The notes under the pieces are model-generated. The model searched no databases, was not told where the DNA came from, and saw only the letters and a program-made list of their open reading frames with translations. Shown piece by piece: positions 42,263-52,468 of a stretch of 64,000 nucleotides of DNA. The stretch's first letter is position 1. Every line of letters starts with the position of its first letter. Position numbers and translations under genes: made by a program. The DNA lies in assembly GCF_003285545.1 (NCBI RefSeq), contig NZ_QLNV01000009.1, positions 62,001 through 126,000 of the forward strand, read 5' to 3'. This stretch comes from Sinomicrobium soli. Lineage in GTDB: Bacteria > Bacteroidota > Bacteroidia > Flavobacteriales > Flavobacteriaceae.

Positions 42263-42287
42263 GAGGGGACTTGAGTCCCCTCTTTTT
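42263..42287 (+). terminator. Leader hairpin with T-run before rimP (possible attenuator)
   Basis: GAGGGGA-CTTGAG-TCCCCTC (42263-42282) followed by five T lies between the promoter and rimP, about 20 nt into the transcript and 13 nt before the start codon. It has the form of an intrinsic terminator inside the leader, fitting feedback by NusA, which acts on such hairpins. Confidence 0.65.
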
Positions 42288-42300
42288 ATAAAGATTACTG

Positions 42301-42765
42301 ATGTTGAAGGAAAGAGTTAAAAGCCTTCTGGAAGAGGCCCTGGCGGAAAACGGATCGCTGTTCCTGATCAGTCTTACCGTTTCGGCAGATAACCAGATCA
42401 AGGTAGTAATAGACGGGGATGAAGGAGTGTCCCTGAATGACTGTATTTCGGTAAGCAGGGCTGTGGAAGGCGGACTGGACAGGGAGGAAACCGACTTTTC
42501 GCTGGAAGTGACCTCTCCGGGAGCCACAGAGCCCCTGGTGCATCAAAGGCAGTACAATAAGAATATTGGACGAAAATTAAACGTAAAAACAGCTTCGGGA
42601 GAGACCGTAGAGGGCAACCTGACCGCAATCGGGGAAGACGGGATTGAATTGCAGTGGAAACAGCGGGAGCCCAAACCGGTCGGAAAGGGAAAAAGAACGG
42701 TAACCGTGAAAAAGGAGATCCCCTTTTCGGATATTTCCGGGGCTAAAGTGATCATAACATTTTAA
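42301..42765 (+). CDS. rimP: Ribosome maturation factor RimP
   Basis: 154 aa. Pattern VVIDGDEGVSLNDCISVSRAVEGGLDREETDFSLEVTSPGATEPLVHQRQYNKNIGRKL is typical of RimP, needed for 30S subunit maturation; the C-terminal SH3-like domain ends PFSDISGAKVIITF. First gene of the conserved rimP-nusA-infB operon, 16 bp before nusA. Confidence 0.95.
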   Translation: MLKERVKSLLEEALAENGSLFLISLTVSADNQIKVVIDGDEGVSLNDCISVSRAVEGGLDREETDFSLEVTSPGATEPLVHQRQYNKNIGRKLNVKTASGETVEGNLTAIGEDGIELQWKQREPKPVGKGKRTVTVKKEIPFSDISGAKVIITF

Positions 42766-42781
42766 CTATTAAGTTTTTGAC

Positions 42782-44014
42782 ATGGAAAATCTTGCATTGA
42801 TCGATTCGTTTTCAGAGTTTAAGGATGATAAACTCATAGATCGTGTGACGTTGATGGCGATCCTGGAGGAAGTGTTCAGGAATGCATTGAAAAAGAAATT
42901 CGGTTCTGATGACAATTTTGACATTATTATCAATCCCGATAAGGGAGACCTTGAGATATGGAGAAACAGAGTAGTTGTTGCCGACGATGAGGTGGAAGAT
43001 CCGAACCAGGAGATCTCCCTGACCGATGCGAGAAAAATAGAACCGGATTTTGAAGTGGGAGAGGATGTTTCCGAAGAAGTAAAGTTGGTAGATCTGGGAA
43101 GAAGGGCTATTTTAGCGCTGCGTCAGAATCTGATATCCAAGATCCACGAACACGACAATACGACCATATATAAGCAGTTTAAGGACCTTATAGGTGAAAT
43201 TTATACTGCAGAAGTGCATCATATTCGTCATAAAGCTGTTATTTTGCTGGACGATGAAGGTAATGAGATTGTATTGCCCAAGGAAAAACAGATTCCTTCC
43301 GATTTTTTCCGCAAGGGAGAGAATGTGAGAGGGATCATTGAAAATGTGGAACTCAAAGGGAGCAAGCCTACCATCATCATGTCCAGAACATCTCCCGATT
43401 TTCTGGAAAAACTGTTTGAACAGGAGATCCCGGAAGTGTTTGACGGTTTGATCTCCATAAAGAAAGTAGTGCGGATACCCGGAGAAAAGGCCAAGGTGGC
43501 GGTAGATTCTTACGATGACAGGATAGATCCGGTAGGTGCCTGTGTGGGAATGAAGGGGTCCAGGATACACGGTATAGTGAGAGAGCTCGGGAATGAGAAT
43601 ATCGATGTGATCAATTATACCAGCAATCCGCAGTTGTTTATCAGCAGGGCGCTGAGCCCGGCGAGAGTTACTTCTATCAGTATCGATGAAGAGAACAAGA
43701 GGGCAGAGGTAATACTGAAACCGGAAGAGGTGTCCAAGGCTATCGGAAAAGGGGGGTATAATATCAGGCTTGCCGGTTTCCTTACGGGGTACGAGATCGA
43801 TGTATTCAGGGAAGGCGTGGAAGAAGATGTGGAACTTACCGAGTTTGCCGATGAGATAGAGCAGTGGGTTATTGATGAATTTAAGAAAATAGGGCTCGAC
43901 ACTGCAAGGAGTGTGCTTGACCAGGATGTAGAGGATCTTTTGAAGCGTACCGACCTGGAAGAAGAAACCATTCTGGAGGTAAAACGCATCCTCAAGGAAG
44001 AGTTTGAGGACTAA
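42782..44014 (+). CDS. nusA: Transcription termination/antitermination factor NusA
   Basis: 410 aa. NusA N-terminal domain (1-125), S1 domain (about 130-200), and two KH domains (VGACVGMKGSRIHGIVRELGNENIDVI, then KAIGKGGYNIRLAGFLTGYEIDV). A short acidic tail replaces the C-terminal repeats of E. coli NusA, as usual in Bacteroidota. It binds RNA polymerase and modulates pausing and termination, and may act on its own leader hairpin. Confidence 0.97.
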   Translation: MENLALIDSFSEFKDDKLIDRVTLMAILEEVFRNALKKKFGSDDNFDIIINPDKGDLEIWRNRVVVADDEVEDPNQEISLTDARKIEPDFEVGEDVSEEVKLVDLGRRAILALRQNLISKIHEHDNTTIYKQFKDLIGEIYTAEVHHIRHKAVILLDDEGNEIVLPKEKQIPSDFFRKGENVRGIIENVELKGSKPTIIMSRTSPDFLEKLFEQEIPEVFDGLISIKKVVRIPGEKAKVAVDSYDDRIDPVGACVGMKGSRIHGIVRELGNENIDVINYTSNPQLFISRALSPARVTSISIDEENKRAEVILKPEEVSKAIGKGGYNIRLAGFLTGYEIDVFREGVEEDVELTEFADEIEQWVIDEFKKIGLDTARSVLDQDVEDLLKRTDLEEETILEVKRILKEEFED

Positions 44015-44148
44015 CAATGGTTCTGCGTACCGGGGCCGGTTGTTTTCCGGGCTTTGAACGCATGCCGAAGCCGATTGTTTATCCTGGCATCACAACAATA
44101 CCGCTTTGATCGGGGCAGAATAAAAATAAGAGGATTAAAAAAATATTT

Positions 44149-47004
44149 ATGGCTGAAAACGCAACATTGAGGCTTAATAAAGTGCTGAGAGAACTGAACA
44201 TTTCGCTGGACAGGGCTGTGGAATACCTGTCTTCCAAAGGATATGAAGTGGAAGCCAGGCCCACGACCAAAATATCCGGAGAAGTGTATCAGGTGCTTTT
44301 GGAAGAGTTTCAGACGGACAAGAGTAAAAAGGTTGCTTCCAAGGAGGTTGGTGAAGAGAAGAGGAAAGAGAAGGAAGCCATCCGTCAGGAGCTCGAACGG
44401 GAACAGGAATTGAAGCGCCAGGCACAGGAGCGCCAGGAGATCATTAAGGCCAAAGCGAATATATCCGGACCTAAAACGGTCGGGAAAATTGATCTTGACG
44501 ATAACGATAAGAAAGAGGAGCACAAGGAAGAGGTGGTCGAGGAAGAAAAAACAGCGATCTCCCGGGCTCCGGAGGAAACGGGCGATACGAAGAGCACTCC
44601 TGTGGCTGAAAGCCCTGAAACCAAAGAAGAAAAGCCTGTGAAGGAAGAACCTGTAGCAGAAAGAAAAGAACCGTCTGCCGATACCGGAGAGGGGAAGGGC
44701 ACCGATACGCCCGAAAAAAAGGACCTGCCGGTAAAGGAGGAAGACAAGCCGGTAAAGGAAACCGCGGAAGCGCCGGAAGAGGAGAAAGTGACCCGAAAAG
44801 TTATTGTGCAGGACGAGGAAGTGGAAAGCGAGCAGCTTAAAACACAGTATCAGAAGCTTTCCGGGCCCAAGGTGACCGGTGAGAAAATAGATCTTTCCAA
44901 GTTCGAGAGGCCCAAAAAGAAAAAACCTTCAGGGCAGAATGGTAATGATGACAAGCAGGGGAACAAAGACCGCAAGCGCAAACGGAAGAGAATAAGTAAA
45001 GAAGGTCCCGGCGGAGGGGGCAATGCCGGAAATAACAGGCAGCACGGAGGAAACCAGAAGAGAAAGGGAAGAAAGCCTGTTGCCGATAAGGTAGAGCCCA
45101 GTGACGAAGAAGTACAAAAGCAGGTAAGAGAAACCCTGGAAAAACTTCAGGGAAAAACCAGCAAGTCCAAGGGAGCCAAGTACAGAAGGGAAAAACGGGA
45201 CAGCCACCGTCAGAAATCTGCCGATGATCTCGCACAGCAGGAACTGGAAAGCAAGGTGCTGAAGGTGACGGAATTCGTTACTGTGGCCGAGGTGGCCACC
45301 ATGATGAATATCCCTACCACCAGTATTATATCGGCCTGTATGTCGTTGGGTATCATGGTGACCATGAACCAGCGGCTCGATGCCGAAACCCTCAGTATCG
45401 TGGCCGAGGAGTTCGGGTATGAAGTGGAATTCGTGACTGCGGATATTGAGGAGTCCATCGTCGAGGAAGAGGACCGTCCGGAAGAACTGAAACCCAGGGG
45501 GCCTATTGTAACCGTTATGGGGCACGTAGACCACGGTAAGACTTCGCTTCTGGATTATATCCGGCACGAGAATGTCATCGCCGGAGAAAGCGGGGGGATC
45601 ACTCAGCATATCGGGGCCTATGGGGTTACACTTCCCGACGGGCAGAAAATCACCTTCCTCGATACACCGGGACACGAGGCGTTTACGGCAATGCGTGCCA
45701 GGGGTGCGCAGGTTACCGACCTTGCCATTATAGTCGTTGCGGCAGATGATGACGTGATGCCCCAGACCAAGGAGGCCATCAGTCATGCCCAGGCGGCGGG
45801 AGTGCCTATCGTGTTTGCCATAAACAAGGTAGACAAGCCTACGGCAAACCCGGACAAGATCAAAGAACGCCTGGCCTCGATGAACCTCCTGGTAGAAGAT
45901 TGGGGAGGCAAGATACAGTCGCAGGATATTTCGGCGAAAACCGGGCAGGGCGTTAATGAACTGCTTGAAAAGGTATTGCTTGAAGCCGAGATACTGGAAC
46001 TGAAAGCCAATCCTGACAAAATAGCCAGCGGTACGGTAGTGGAAGCCTTCCTGGACAAGGGACGGGGATATGTAGCTACCATACTGGTACAGGCAGGTAC
46101 GCTCCGTGTGGGAGATTACGTATTGGCCGGAAGGCACAGTGGTAAGGTGAAGGCCATGCAGGATGAACGGGGGAAAGCCGTAAAAGAGGCAGGACCTTCC
46201 ACACCCATCTCCATTCTGGGGCTTGACGGTGCCCCGCAGGCAGGTGACAAGTTTCACGTTTTTGAGGATGAAAAAGAGGCGAAACAGATCGCTACGAAAC
46301 GAACACAACTGCAACGGGAGCAGACGGTACGGACACAGCGTCATATTACGCTCGACGAGATCGGAAGGCGTATTGCGCTGGGCGACTTCAAGGAGCTCAA
46401 TATTATCCTCAAGGGGGATGTGGACGGTTCGGTAGAGGCACTTACCGATTCGTTCCAGAAGCTTTCTACGGAAGAGATACAGATCAATATCATACATAAG
46501 GCGGTAGGTCCCATTACCGAGTCTGACGTATTGCTGGCTTCGGCATCCGACGCCATTATTATCGGGTTTAATGTCAGGCCGATGGGGAATGCACGTTCCG
46601 TAGCCGATAAGGAAGAAATAGATATCCGTACCTATTCGATCATTTACGATGCCATTAACGACCTCAAGGATGCGATGGAAGGAATGCTTTCTCCCGAGCT
46701 TAAGGAGGAGGTTACCGGAACTGCAGAAATACGGGAAACATTCAAGATATCGAAAGTCGGCACCATTGCCGGGTGTATGGTTACCGATGGCAGGATATAC
46801 CGGAACTCGGGTATCCGCCTGATCCGGGACGGCGTTGTGATCTTTACCGGCGAACTGTCTTCTCTGAAACGCTTTAAGGACGATGTTAAGGAGGTGTCGA
46901 AAGGATATGACTGCGGAATGCAGATCAAGAACTACAACGACATCAGGGAAGGTGATATTATAGAGTCGTTCCACGAAGTGGAGGTGAAGAAACGCCTGAA
47001 ATAG
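44149..47004 (+). CDS. infB: Translation initiation factor IF-2
   Basis: 951 aa. A long Lys/Glu/Pro-rich linker (about 50-340) precedes the IF2_N domain and the GTPase: G1 GHVDHGKT (about 460), G3 DTPGHEAF, G4 NKVD. EF-Tu-like and IF2 C-terminal domains follow and bind initiator fMet-tRNA. Full length for Bacteroidota. The 134-bp gap after nusA has no clear terminator, so it may be cotranscribed. Confidence 0.98.
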   Translation: MAENATLRLNKVLRELNISLDRAVEYLSSKGYEVEARPTTKISGEVYQVLLEEFQTDKSKKVASKEVGEEKRKEKEAIRQELEREQELKRQAQERQEIIKAKANISGPKTVGKIDLDDNDKKEEHKEEVVEEEKTAISRAPEETGDTKSTPVAESPETKEEKPVKEEPVAERKEPSADTGEGKGTDTPEKKDLPVKEEDKPVKETAEAPEEEKVTRKVIVQDEEVESEQLKTQYQKLSGPKVTGEKIDLSKFERPKKKKPSGQNGNDDKQGNKDRKRKRKRISKEGPGGGGNAGNNRQHGGNQKRKGRKPVADKVEPSDEEVQKQVRETLEKLQGKTSKSKGAKYRREKRDSHRQKSADDLAQQELESKVLKVTEFVTVAEVATMMNIPTTSIISACMSLGIMVTMNQRLDAETLSIVAEEFGYEVEFVTADIEESIVEEEDRPEELKPRGPIVTVMGHVDHGKTSLLDYIRHENVIAGESGGITQHIGAYGVTLPDGQKITFLDTPGHEAFTAMRARGAQVTDLAIIVVAADDDVMPQTKEAISHAQAAGVPIVFAINKVDKPTANPDKIKERLASMNLLVEDWGGKIQSQDISAKTGQGVNELLEKVLLEAEILELKANPDKIASGTVVEAFLDKGRGYVATILVQAGTLRVGDYVLAGRHSGKVKAMQDERGKAVKEAGPSTPISILGLDGAPQAGDKFHVFEDEKEAKQIATKRTQLQREQTVRTQRHITLDEIGRRIALGDFKELNIILKGDVDGSVEALTDSFQKLSTEEIQINIIHKAVGPITESDVLLASASDAIIIGFNVRPMGNARSVADKEEIDIRTYSIIYDAINDLKDAMEGMLSPELKEEVTGTAEIRETFKISKVGTIAGCMVTDGRIYRNSGIRLIRDGVVIFTGELSSLKRFKDDVKEVSKGYDCGMQIKNYNDIREGDIIESFHEVEVKKRLK

Positions 47005-47028
47005 GAATCAGAGTCGTATCAGAATAAG

Positions 47029-47066
47029 AAAGGGCTGTCTCATGAAGGGGACAGCCCTTTGTTTTT
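47029..47066 (+). terminator. Terminator after infB
   Basis: AAAGGGCTGTC and GACAGCCCTTT form an 11-bp stem with a 10-nt loop, followed by GTTTTTT. Confidence 0.9.
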
Positions 47067-47094
47067 TCTGGGTATGAGACTGGAATTGTGAATT

Positions 47095-47294
47095 GTCATG
47101 GTGAAGCGCAGCGAAGTCCCCGTCCCGGTCCAAAGGAACTTCAAGAGCATTACGGAAGCACCGGAAATCCCTCCCCGCCTACCGACCGGCAGGCACTACG
47201 GTCGGAATGACAATTATGAACCAGTTGTAAGTTCAGAATTCGGAGTTTGAAAACTAAAAACTAAAAACTACGAACTACGAACTACGAACTAAAA
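47095..47294. repeat. Dispersed intergenic repeats
   Basis: The first part begins TGTCATGGTGAAGCGCAGCGAAG and ends GGTCGGAATGACAATT (47095-47215), another copy of the GTCATTCCGAC-type repeat in inverted orientation. The second (47231-47297) is GTTCAGAATTCGGAG followed by AACTAAAAACTA and AACTACGAACTA units, related to 25503-25585. No gene seen. Confidence 0.65.
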
Positions 47295-47696
47295 CTACGG
47301 CGTTATGATAAAAGCGCTGGGATACTTGTTCTTTATTTTTATCAGGTGCCGGTCTGCTTCGAGCCGTGTCCTGAATTTTCCGGCATACACGCGGTATGTT
47401 GGTGTTTTGAATGCGATGTCACAATCGATGTCGAAACCTTCCTTAAAAGAGGATTGTTCCTTTTGGGCCCCTTCCAGGTTGCCGTTGTATATCTGGATGC
47501 GATAACGCTCCGCAGTACTGTCGTCCTCGTTGAGTTCGGTCCTTGCCGCAAGTAGTTTCTCCACTTTGGCATCCTGCCTGATGTTAATTTTTCCCTCCTG
47601 GGCGTAAGACGCCGCAACAGTCATAAACAGGAATGATAAACAGGCAAAAATGTTTCGTCGATATAAGAATCTCATAATGAATACGGTTTTATGCAA
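47295..47696 (-). CDS. Secreted SPOR-domain-like protein
   Basis: 133 aa, or 126 from Met8. Signal peptide with LFMTVAASYAQ cleavage region. The C-terminal half (YRIQIYNGNLEGAQKEQSSF, TPTYRVYAGKFRTRLEADRHLIKIKNKYPSAFIITP) is a SPOR fold, which in other proteins binds denuded peptidoglycan at division sites. Divergent from the respiratory operon. Confidence 0.8.
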   Translation of the reverse strand: MHKTVFIMRFLYRRNIFACLSFLFMTVAASYAQEGKINIRQDAKVEKLLAARTELNEDDSTAERYRIQIYNGNLEGAQKEQSSFKEGFDIDCDIAFKTPTYRVYAGKFRTRLEADRHLIKIKNKYPSAFIITP

Positions 47697-47799
47697 AAGT
47701 AATTTATTCGCTCGAAATCACCCTGTTAAAATTTATTTAGAATTGATATAAATTGTTTATTAACACAGGGTCGTCATTCCCTAAATGGAGAGTATATTG

Positions 47800-47807
47800 T
47801 ATTTTTG
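47800..47807 (+). promoter_or_regulatory. -7 element of the ACIII-cytochrome oxidase operon
   Basis: TATTTTTG matches TAnnTTTG. Transcription from here starts right of the earliest in-frame ATG (47785), which supports the actA start at 47890. Confidence 0.5.
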
Positions 47808-47889
47808 TGCACGGATTTTAAGAGCCTGTGTTTTTTTGTTGTTCTCCGACGAAAAAATCAAGCAAAATAAAGGTGAGATAACACATAAT

Positions 47890-49173
47890 ATGGATATGAA
47901 AGAGGTGATACACCGCAATTCTGTTTCAAGAATTCTAAGTATTAGTCTGGCAATTCTGCTGGCGTTTTCCACAACTCTTTTTGGACAAGAAGGTGACCCG
48001 GACCGGGGGAAGCAGTTGTTTAATTCCAATTGTGCTGCCTGTCATAAATTAGATCAGAGGATGACGGGGCCGGCTCTCGCCGGTGTTACGAAGGAGCGTG
48101 ACAGGGAGTGGTTGCACAAATGGATCAAGAATAACGTAGCACTCAGGAAATCCGGAGACCCGGATGCGATAGCCATTTTCGAGGAGTACAACGGTGCCGC
48201 CATGAACACCTTTCCGCAATTGTCAGAACAGGACATAGATGATATTCTGGCCTATACCGAAAATCCGCCCGCTTCTGCCGCTGCGCAGACCGGGGGAGCA
48301 GGGCAGGCCGTGGCCGCAGAGCCTTCGGGTATTCCCAATGAAGTGGTGCTCGTGGCGCTGATCCTTGTTTTTGGTATGCTGGTCATTATGCTGATACTCG
48401 TAAACAAGGCCCTGAGGCGTATTGCCGAAGCCAAAGGTATCGAATTGCCCGAAGACAAGGAAGGTAGACTGCCACTGTGGAAGGCTTTTGTAAAGAACCA
48501 GTTCCTGGTATTTGTTTCGGTGATCGTACTGCTGCTGGTATCGGCCTATTTCGTATACGGTTACATGATGCAGGTGGGGGTAGACCAGGGATATGAGCCC
48601 GTACAGCCCATACACTTCTCACACCGCATACACGCCGGCGACAATGAGATAGACTGTAAGTACTGCCATTCCTCTGCCAGGGTTTCCAGGACTTCGGGAG
48701 TACCCTCGCTGAATGTGTGTATGAACTGTCATAAAAATATTATGGAGGTTGCCCCGGAAACGGCTACCGCAGAACACAGCAAGGAGTTTTACGACGGAGA
48801 GATCCAGAAATTATACGAAGCCGTAGGCTGGGATGTGGAAAACCAGGCGTATACCGGCGAGACCAAGCCCGTAAGATGGGTGAAGATACACAACCTTCCC
48901 GATTTTGTTTACTTCAACCACTCCCAGCACGTTACCGTAGCAGGGCTGGCCTGCCAGGAGTGCCACGGCCCCATAGAGGAAATGGAAGTGGTGCGGCAGT
49001 TCTCTCCCCTTACCATGGGATGGTGTGTGGACTGTCACAGGACTACCGATGTGCGTATGGAAGGTAACGAGTATTACGAAAAGATACACGAAGAGTTGTC
49101 TAAAAAATACGGAGTGGAAAAACTTACGGCTGCACAAATGGGAGCTTTGGAGTGCGGTAAGTGTCACTATTAA
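47890..49173 (+). CDS. actA: Alternative complex III subunit ActA, fused to a monoheme cytochrome c domain
   Basis: 427 aa from the ATG at 47890, preceded by AGGTGAG; the longer frame overlaps the promoter. Signal peptide, then a cytochrome c domain with CAACH. Two membrane helices (about residues 152-172 and 204-226) follow, and a periplasmic pentaheme domain with CKYCH, CMNCH, CQECH, CVDCH and CGKCH: six heme c sites in all. ActA passes electrons from quinol oxidation toward cytochrome c or oxidase. First gene of act-cox. Confidence 0.92.
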   Translation: MDMKEVIHRNSVSRILSISLAILLAFSTTLFGQEGDPDRGKQLFNSNCAACHKLDQRMTGPALAGVTKERDREWLHKWIKNNVALRKSGDPDAIAIFEEYNGAAMNTFPQLSEQDIDDILAYTENPPASAAAQTGGAGQAVAAEPSGIPNEVVLVALILVFGMLVIMLILVNKALRRIAEAKGIELPEDKEGRLPLWKAFVKNQFLVFVSVIVLLLVSAYFVYGYMMQVGVDQGYEPVQPIHFSHRIHAGDNEIDCKYCHSSARVSRTSGVPSLNVCMNCHKNIMEVAPETATAEHSKEFYDGEIQKLYEAVGWDVENQAYTGETKPVRWVKIHNLPDFVYFNHSQHVTVAGLACQECHGPIEEMEVVRQFSPLTMGWCVDCHRTTDVRMEGNEYYEKIHEELSKKYGVEKLTAAQMGALECGKCHY

Positions 49174-49237
49174 TCATAAAACACGGGCGCAGCATACTGC
49201 GCCTCCATTATTAAAAAGAGCTAATTTTATATAAGAC

Positions 49238-52200
49238 ATGGCGTCAAACAAAAAATACTGGAAGAGTGTCGAGGAGCTGGATGAAAACAATTCCGTTGTA
49301 GAGACACTTAAACAGAATGAGTTTGTTGAGGAGATCCCCGTAGATGAATTTTTGGGAGATAAGGAGAATCTCCAGAGTTCTTCTACTTCGCGAAGGGATT
49401 TTCTCAAATACGTGGGCTTCAGTACCGCTGCCGCTACGCTTGCTGCCTGTGAAGGTCCTGTGAAAAAGGCGATACCTTATGTGGTACAGCCGGAGCAGAT
49501 ACGTCCCGGGGTAGCGAACTATTATGCTACCACCATCGCCGATGGTTTCGATTTTGCCAGTGTGCTGGTAAAAACACGTGAGGGGCGCCCGATAAAGATA
49601 GAGGCCAACAGTGATGCCTCGTTTATCGGTTGTCCGAATGCCAGGGTGAATGCTTCCGTACTGTCCCTTTACGACCGGATGAGGATACAGGGACCGAAAT
49701 CGGGAAGAGAATATATGACGTGGGAAGACCTGGACGAAAAAGTGGTGGCCGGATTAAATGCGGTTAAGGCCAGCGGCAAACAGATCGTGTTGCTGACACA
49801 GACCTATGCCAGTCCTTCCACCAACAGGCTGGTAGCTGAGTTTGCCGGGAAATTCGGTAATGTAAAGCACGTTCAGTACGACGCTATTGCAGAAAATGCA
49901 GCTCTTGAGGCTTTTGCCGGGAAGTACGGTAAAAGGGCCCTGCCGGATTACGACTTTTCGAAGGCTGATGTAATTGTGTCTTTTGCTGCGGATTTCCTGG
50001 GCGACTGGCACGGTGGAGGTTTCGATACCGGGTATGCCGCAAAAAGAATACCGTCGAACGGAAAAATGTCACGGCATATACAGTTTGAGGCCAATATGTC
50101 ACTTTCAGGCGCAAATGCCGATAAAAGGGTGCCTCTTAAGCCTTCACAGCAAAAAGTAGCTTTGGCCAAATTATACGGGTATCTTACCGGTACTTCCGTT
50201 TCCGGGGATCTTCCCGGACCGGCTGATGAGGCCCTGAAAGGAGCCGCGGCGCAGCTTAAAAAGGCCGGCAGAAATGCCGTGGTGGTTACGGGTATAGACG
50301 ATGTGGATGCCCAGACACTGGTATTGCGCATCAACGAATTACTGGGGAGTGTGGTGTCTGATGTCAGGGCGCCCAGGTTACTGCGCCAGGGAGATACCGC
50401 GAAAGTAGCCCGCCTGATAGAAGATATGAAATCCGGAAAGGTCGGGGCACTTATCACAAGTGGTGTAAACCCGCTTTATACCTTGCCTGACGCTTCGGGA
50501 TTTGAGGAAGGCCTGAAGAATGTGGGCTTATCCGTAGCCTTCTCCATGAAGGAAGACGAAACAGCACTGGCTTCTCAATATGTTGCGGCTGCACCGCATT
50601 ACCTGGAATCCTGGGGAGATGTGGAAATGAAGCAGGGATATTACAGCCTTACCCAGCCGGCTATCCGCCCGCTTTTTGATACGCGGCAGCTACAGGACGC
50701 CCTGCTGAAATGGATGGGAGAGGATAAAACGTATTACGATTATATAAAGGCGTATTGGGAAACGGCAGTTCTCGGAGGACAATCCTGGAACAAAGCACTT
50801 CACGACGGTGTGTTTGTGTCTTCTGTTGCGGGCGCAGCAGTCGCCGAAACCGAAACTCCGTCTGAGGGAGAAGAGGTGACTGCCGAAGAGGAAGAAGAAA
50901 GTGCTCCTGCTGCGGCTGCCCCTGTCGATATAAACAGTGCCGTACGGCGCCTGGCTTCCGCATCGGGAAGTGATTTTGAGCTTACGCTGTACCCGAAAAC
51001 CGGAATGGGAGACGGGCAGCAGGCCAATAATCCCTGGCTGCAGGAGTTTCCCGATCCCATAACCAGAGTGTCCTGGGACAATTACATTACGATATCCAGG
51101 GCCGATGCCGAGACTTTGGGGCTCAGCAACAGGCATGTGGCCAATGGGGGGCTTAACGGTAGTTATGCCAGTATCACCGTGAATGGTGTTACTCTCGAAA
51201 AAGTACCTGTACTGATCCAGCCGGGACAAGCGAGGGGTTCTGTCGGACTTTCTTTCGGATATGGTAAGAGAGAAGGCCTGAAACCCGAAATGCAGGTAGG
51301 GGTCAATGCCTACACATTATATGATGATTTCAATGCAGTACAGCCGGTAACGATCGAAAAGGTTTCCGGAGAGCACGAATTTGCCTGTGTACAGCTGCAC
51401 AATACACTGATGGGACGTGGTGATATCGTCAAGGAGACCACGCTCGAGATATTTAATACCAAAGATGCCGCGGAGTGGAATGTAACTCCTAAAGTGTCGC
51501 TCAATCACCAGGAGATAGAAGCGGTGAGCGCCGATCTCTGGGATGATTTTGACACTTCGATAGGGCATCACTTCAACCTGTCTATAGACCTGAATGCCTG
51601 TACGGGCTGCGGGGCCTGTGTTATTGCCTGTCATGCGGAGAACAACGTACCGGTGGTCGGTAAGGAGGAAGTGAGAAAGTCGAGAGACATGCACTGGCTT
51701 CGCATCGACCGTTATTATTCGTCACAGGATAGCTTTGAGGGTGATAACGAGGTGAAAGACGGTATCTCCGGACTGGGAGATTCCCTGACCACTTTCGGAA
51801 AAATGGAACTGGCCGCGGAGAACCCGCAGGTAGCATTCCAGCCGGTGATGTGCCAGCACTGTAGCCATGCACCCTGTGAAACGGTCTGTCCTGTAGCGGC
51901 GACCTCTCACGGTCGTCAGGGACAGAATCACATGGCCTATAACCGATGTGTGGGTACCCGCTACTGTGCAAACAACTGTCCGTATAAGGTAAGGCGCTTT
52001 AACTGGTTCCTGTACAACAATAACGACGAGTTTGACTATCACATGAACGATGACCTCGGAAGGATGGTTCTCAATCCTGATGTAGTAGTGCGTTCGAGAG
52101 GGGTTATGGAGAAATGTTCTCTTTGTATCCAGATGACCCAGAAAACCATACTGGATGCCAAGAGGGAAGGCAGAGAGGTGCGTAAGGATGAATTCCAGAC

Positions 52201-52375
52201 TGCTTGTTCTGCGGCCTGCGGAAGCGGAGCCATGGTATTCGGGGATGTGAATAATGAGGAAGATGCCGTAGTGGCCCTGAAAAACGGTGACAGGATGTAT
52301 CATCTCCTGGAGCATGTAGGGACCAAGCCCAATGTATTCTACCAGGTTAAGGTAAGGAATACGGGAGAAGCATAA
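49238..52375 (+). CDS. actB: Alternative complex III iron-sulfur subunit ActB
   Basis: 1045 aa fusion. Tat-like signal SRRDFLKYVGFSTAAATLAAC (about 52-72) includes a possible lipobox cysteine. A molybdopterin-oxidoreductase-like domain (about 75-720) lacks obvious cofactor ligands, as known for ActB. A ferredoxin-like domain (about 770-1010) has CTGCGACVIAC, CQHCSHAPCETVC, CVGTRYCANNC and CSLC cysteine groups for up to four Fe-S clusters. An acidic Glu/Ala linker lies near 545. Electrons move from quinol in ActC through these clusters. Confidence 0.95.
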   Translation: MASNKKYWKSVEELDENNSVVETLKQNEFVEEIPVDEFLGDKENLQSSSTSRRDFLKYVGFSTAAATLAACEGPVKKAIPYVVQPEQIRPGVANYYATTIADGFDFASVLVKTREGRPIKIEANSDASFIGCPNARVNASVLSLYDRMRIQGPKSGREYMTWEDLDEKVVAGLNAVKASGKQIVLLTQTYASPSTNRLVAEFAGKFGNVKHVQYDAIAENAALEAFAGKYGKRALPDYDFSKADVIVSFAADFLGDWHGGGFDTGYAAKRIPSNGKMSRHIQFEANMSLSGANADKRVPLKPSQQKVALAKLYGYLTGTSVSGDLPGPADEALKGAAAQLKKAGRNAVVVTGIDDVDAQTLVLRINELLGSVVSDVRAPRLLRQGDTAKVARLIEDMKSGKVGALITSGVNPLYTLPDASGFEEGLKNVGLSVAFSMKEDETALASQYVAAAPHYLESWGDVEMKQGYYSLTQPAIRPLFDTRQLQDALLKWMGEDKTYYDYIKAYWETAVLGGQSWNKALHDGVFVSSVAGAAVAETETPSEGEEVTAEEEEESAPAAAAPVDINSAVRRLASASGSDFELTLYPKTGMGDGQQANNPWLQEFPDPITRVSWDNYITISRADAETLGLSNRHVANGGLNGSYASITVNGVTLEKVPVLIQPGQARGSVGLSFGYGKREGLKPEMQVGVNAYTLYDDFNAVQPVTIEKVSGEHEFACVQLHNTLMGRGDIVKETTLEIFNTKDAAEWNVTPKVSLNHQEIEAVSADLWDDFDTSIGHHFNLSIDLNACTGCGACVIACHAENNVPVVGKEEVRKSRDMHWLRIDRYYSSQDSFEGDNEVKDGISGLGDSLTTFGKMELAAENPQVAFQPVMCQHCSHAPCETVCPVAATSHGRQGQNHMAYNRCVGTRYCANNCPYKVRRFNWFLYNNNDEFDYHMNDDLGRMVLNPDVVVRSRGVMEKCSLCIQMTQKTILDAKREGREVRKDEFQTACSAACGSGAMVFGDVNNEEDAVVALKNGDRMYHLLEHVGTKPNVFYQVKVRNTGEA

Positions 52376-52468
52376 GGAACAGGTGTACGCCTCTCCCCGG
52401 CCTATCTGTACGGGGCAGGAGGAACACGGTAACAGTAAGTAAAAGAGTAATAAAATTAAAATAGTAAA

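Noticed and set aside
44929-46974. 681-aa ORF opposite infB
   Set aside because: Antisense shadow of IF-2; composition is that of a reverse-complement frame.
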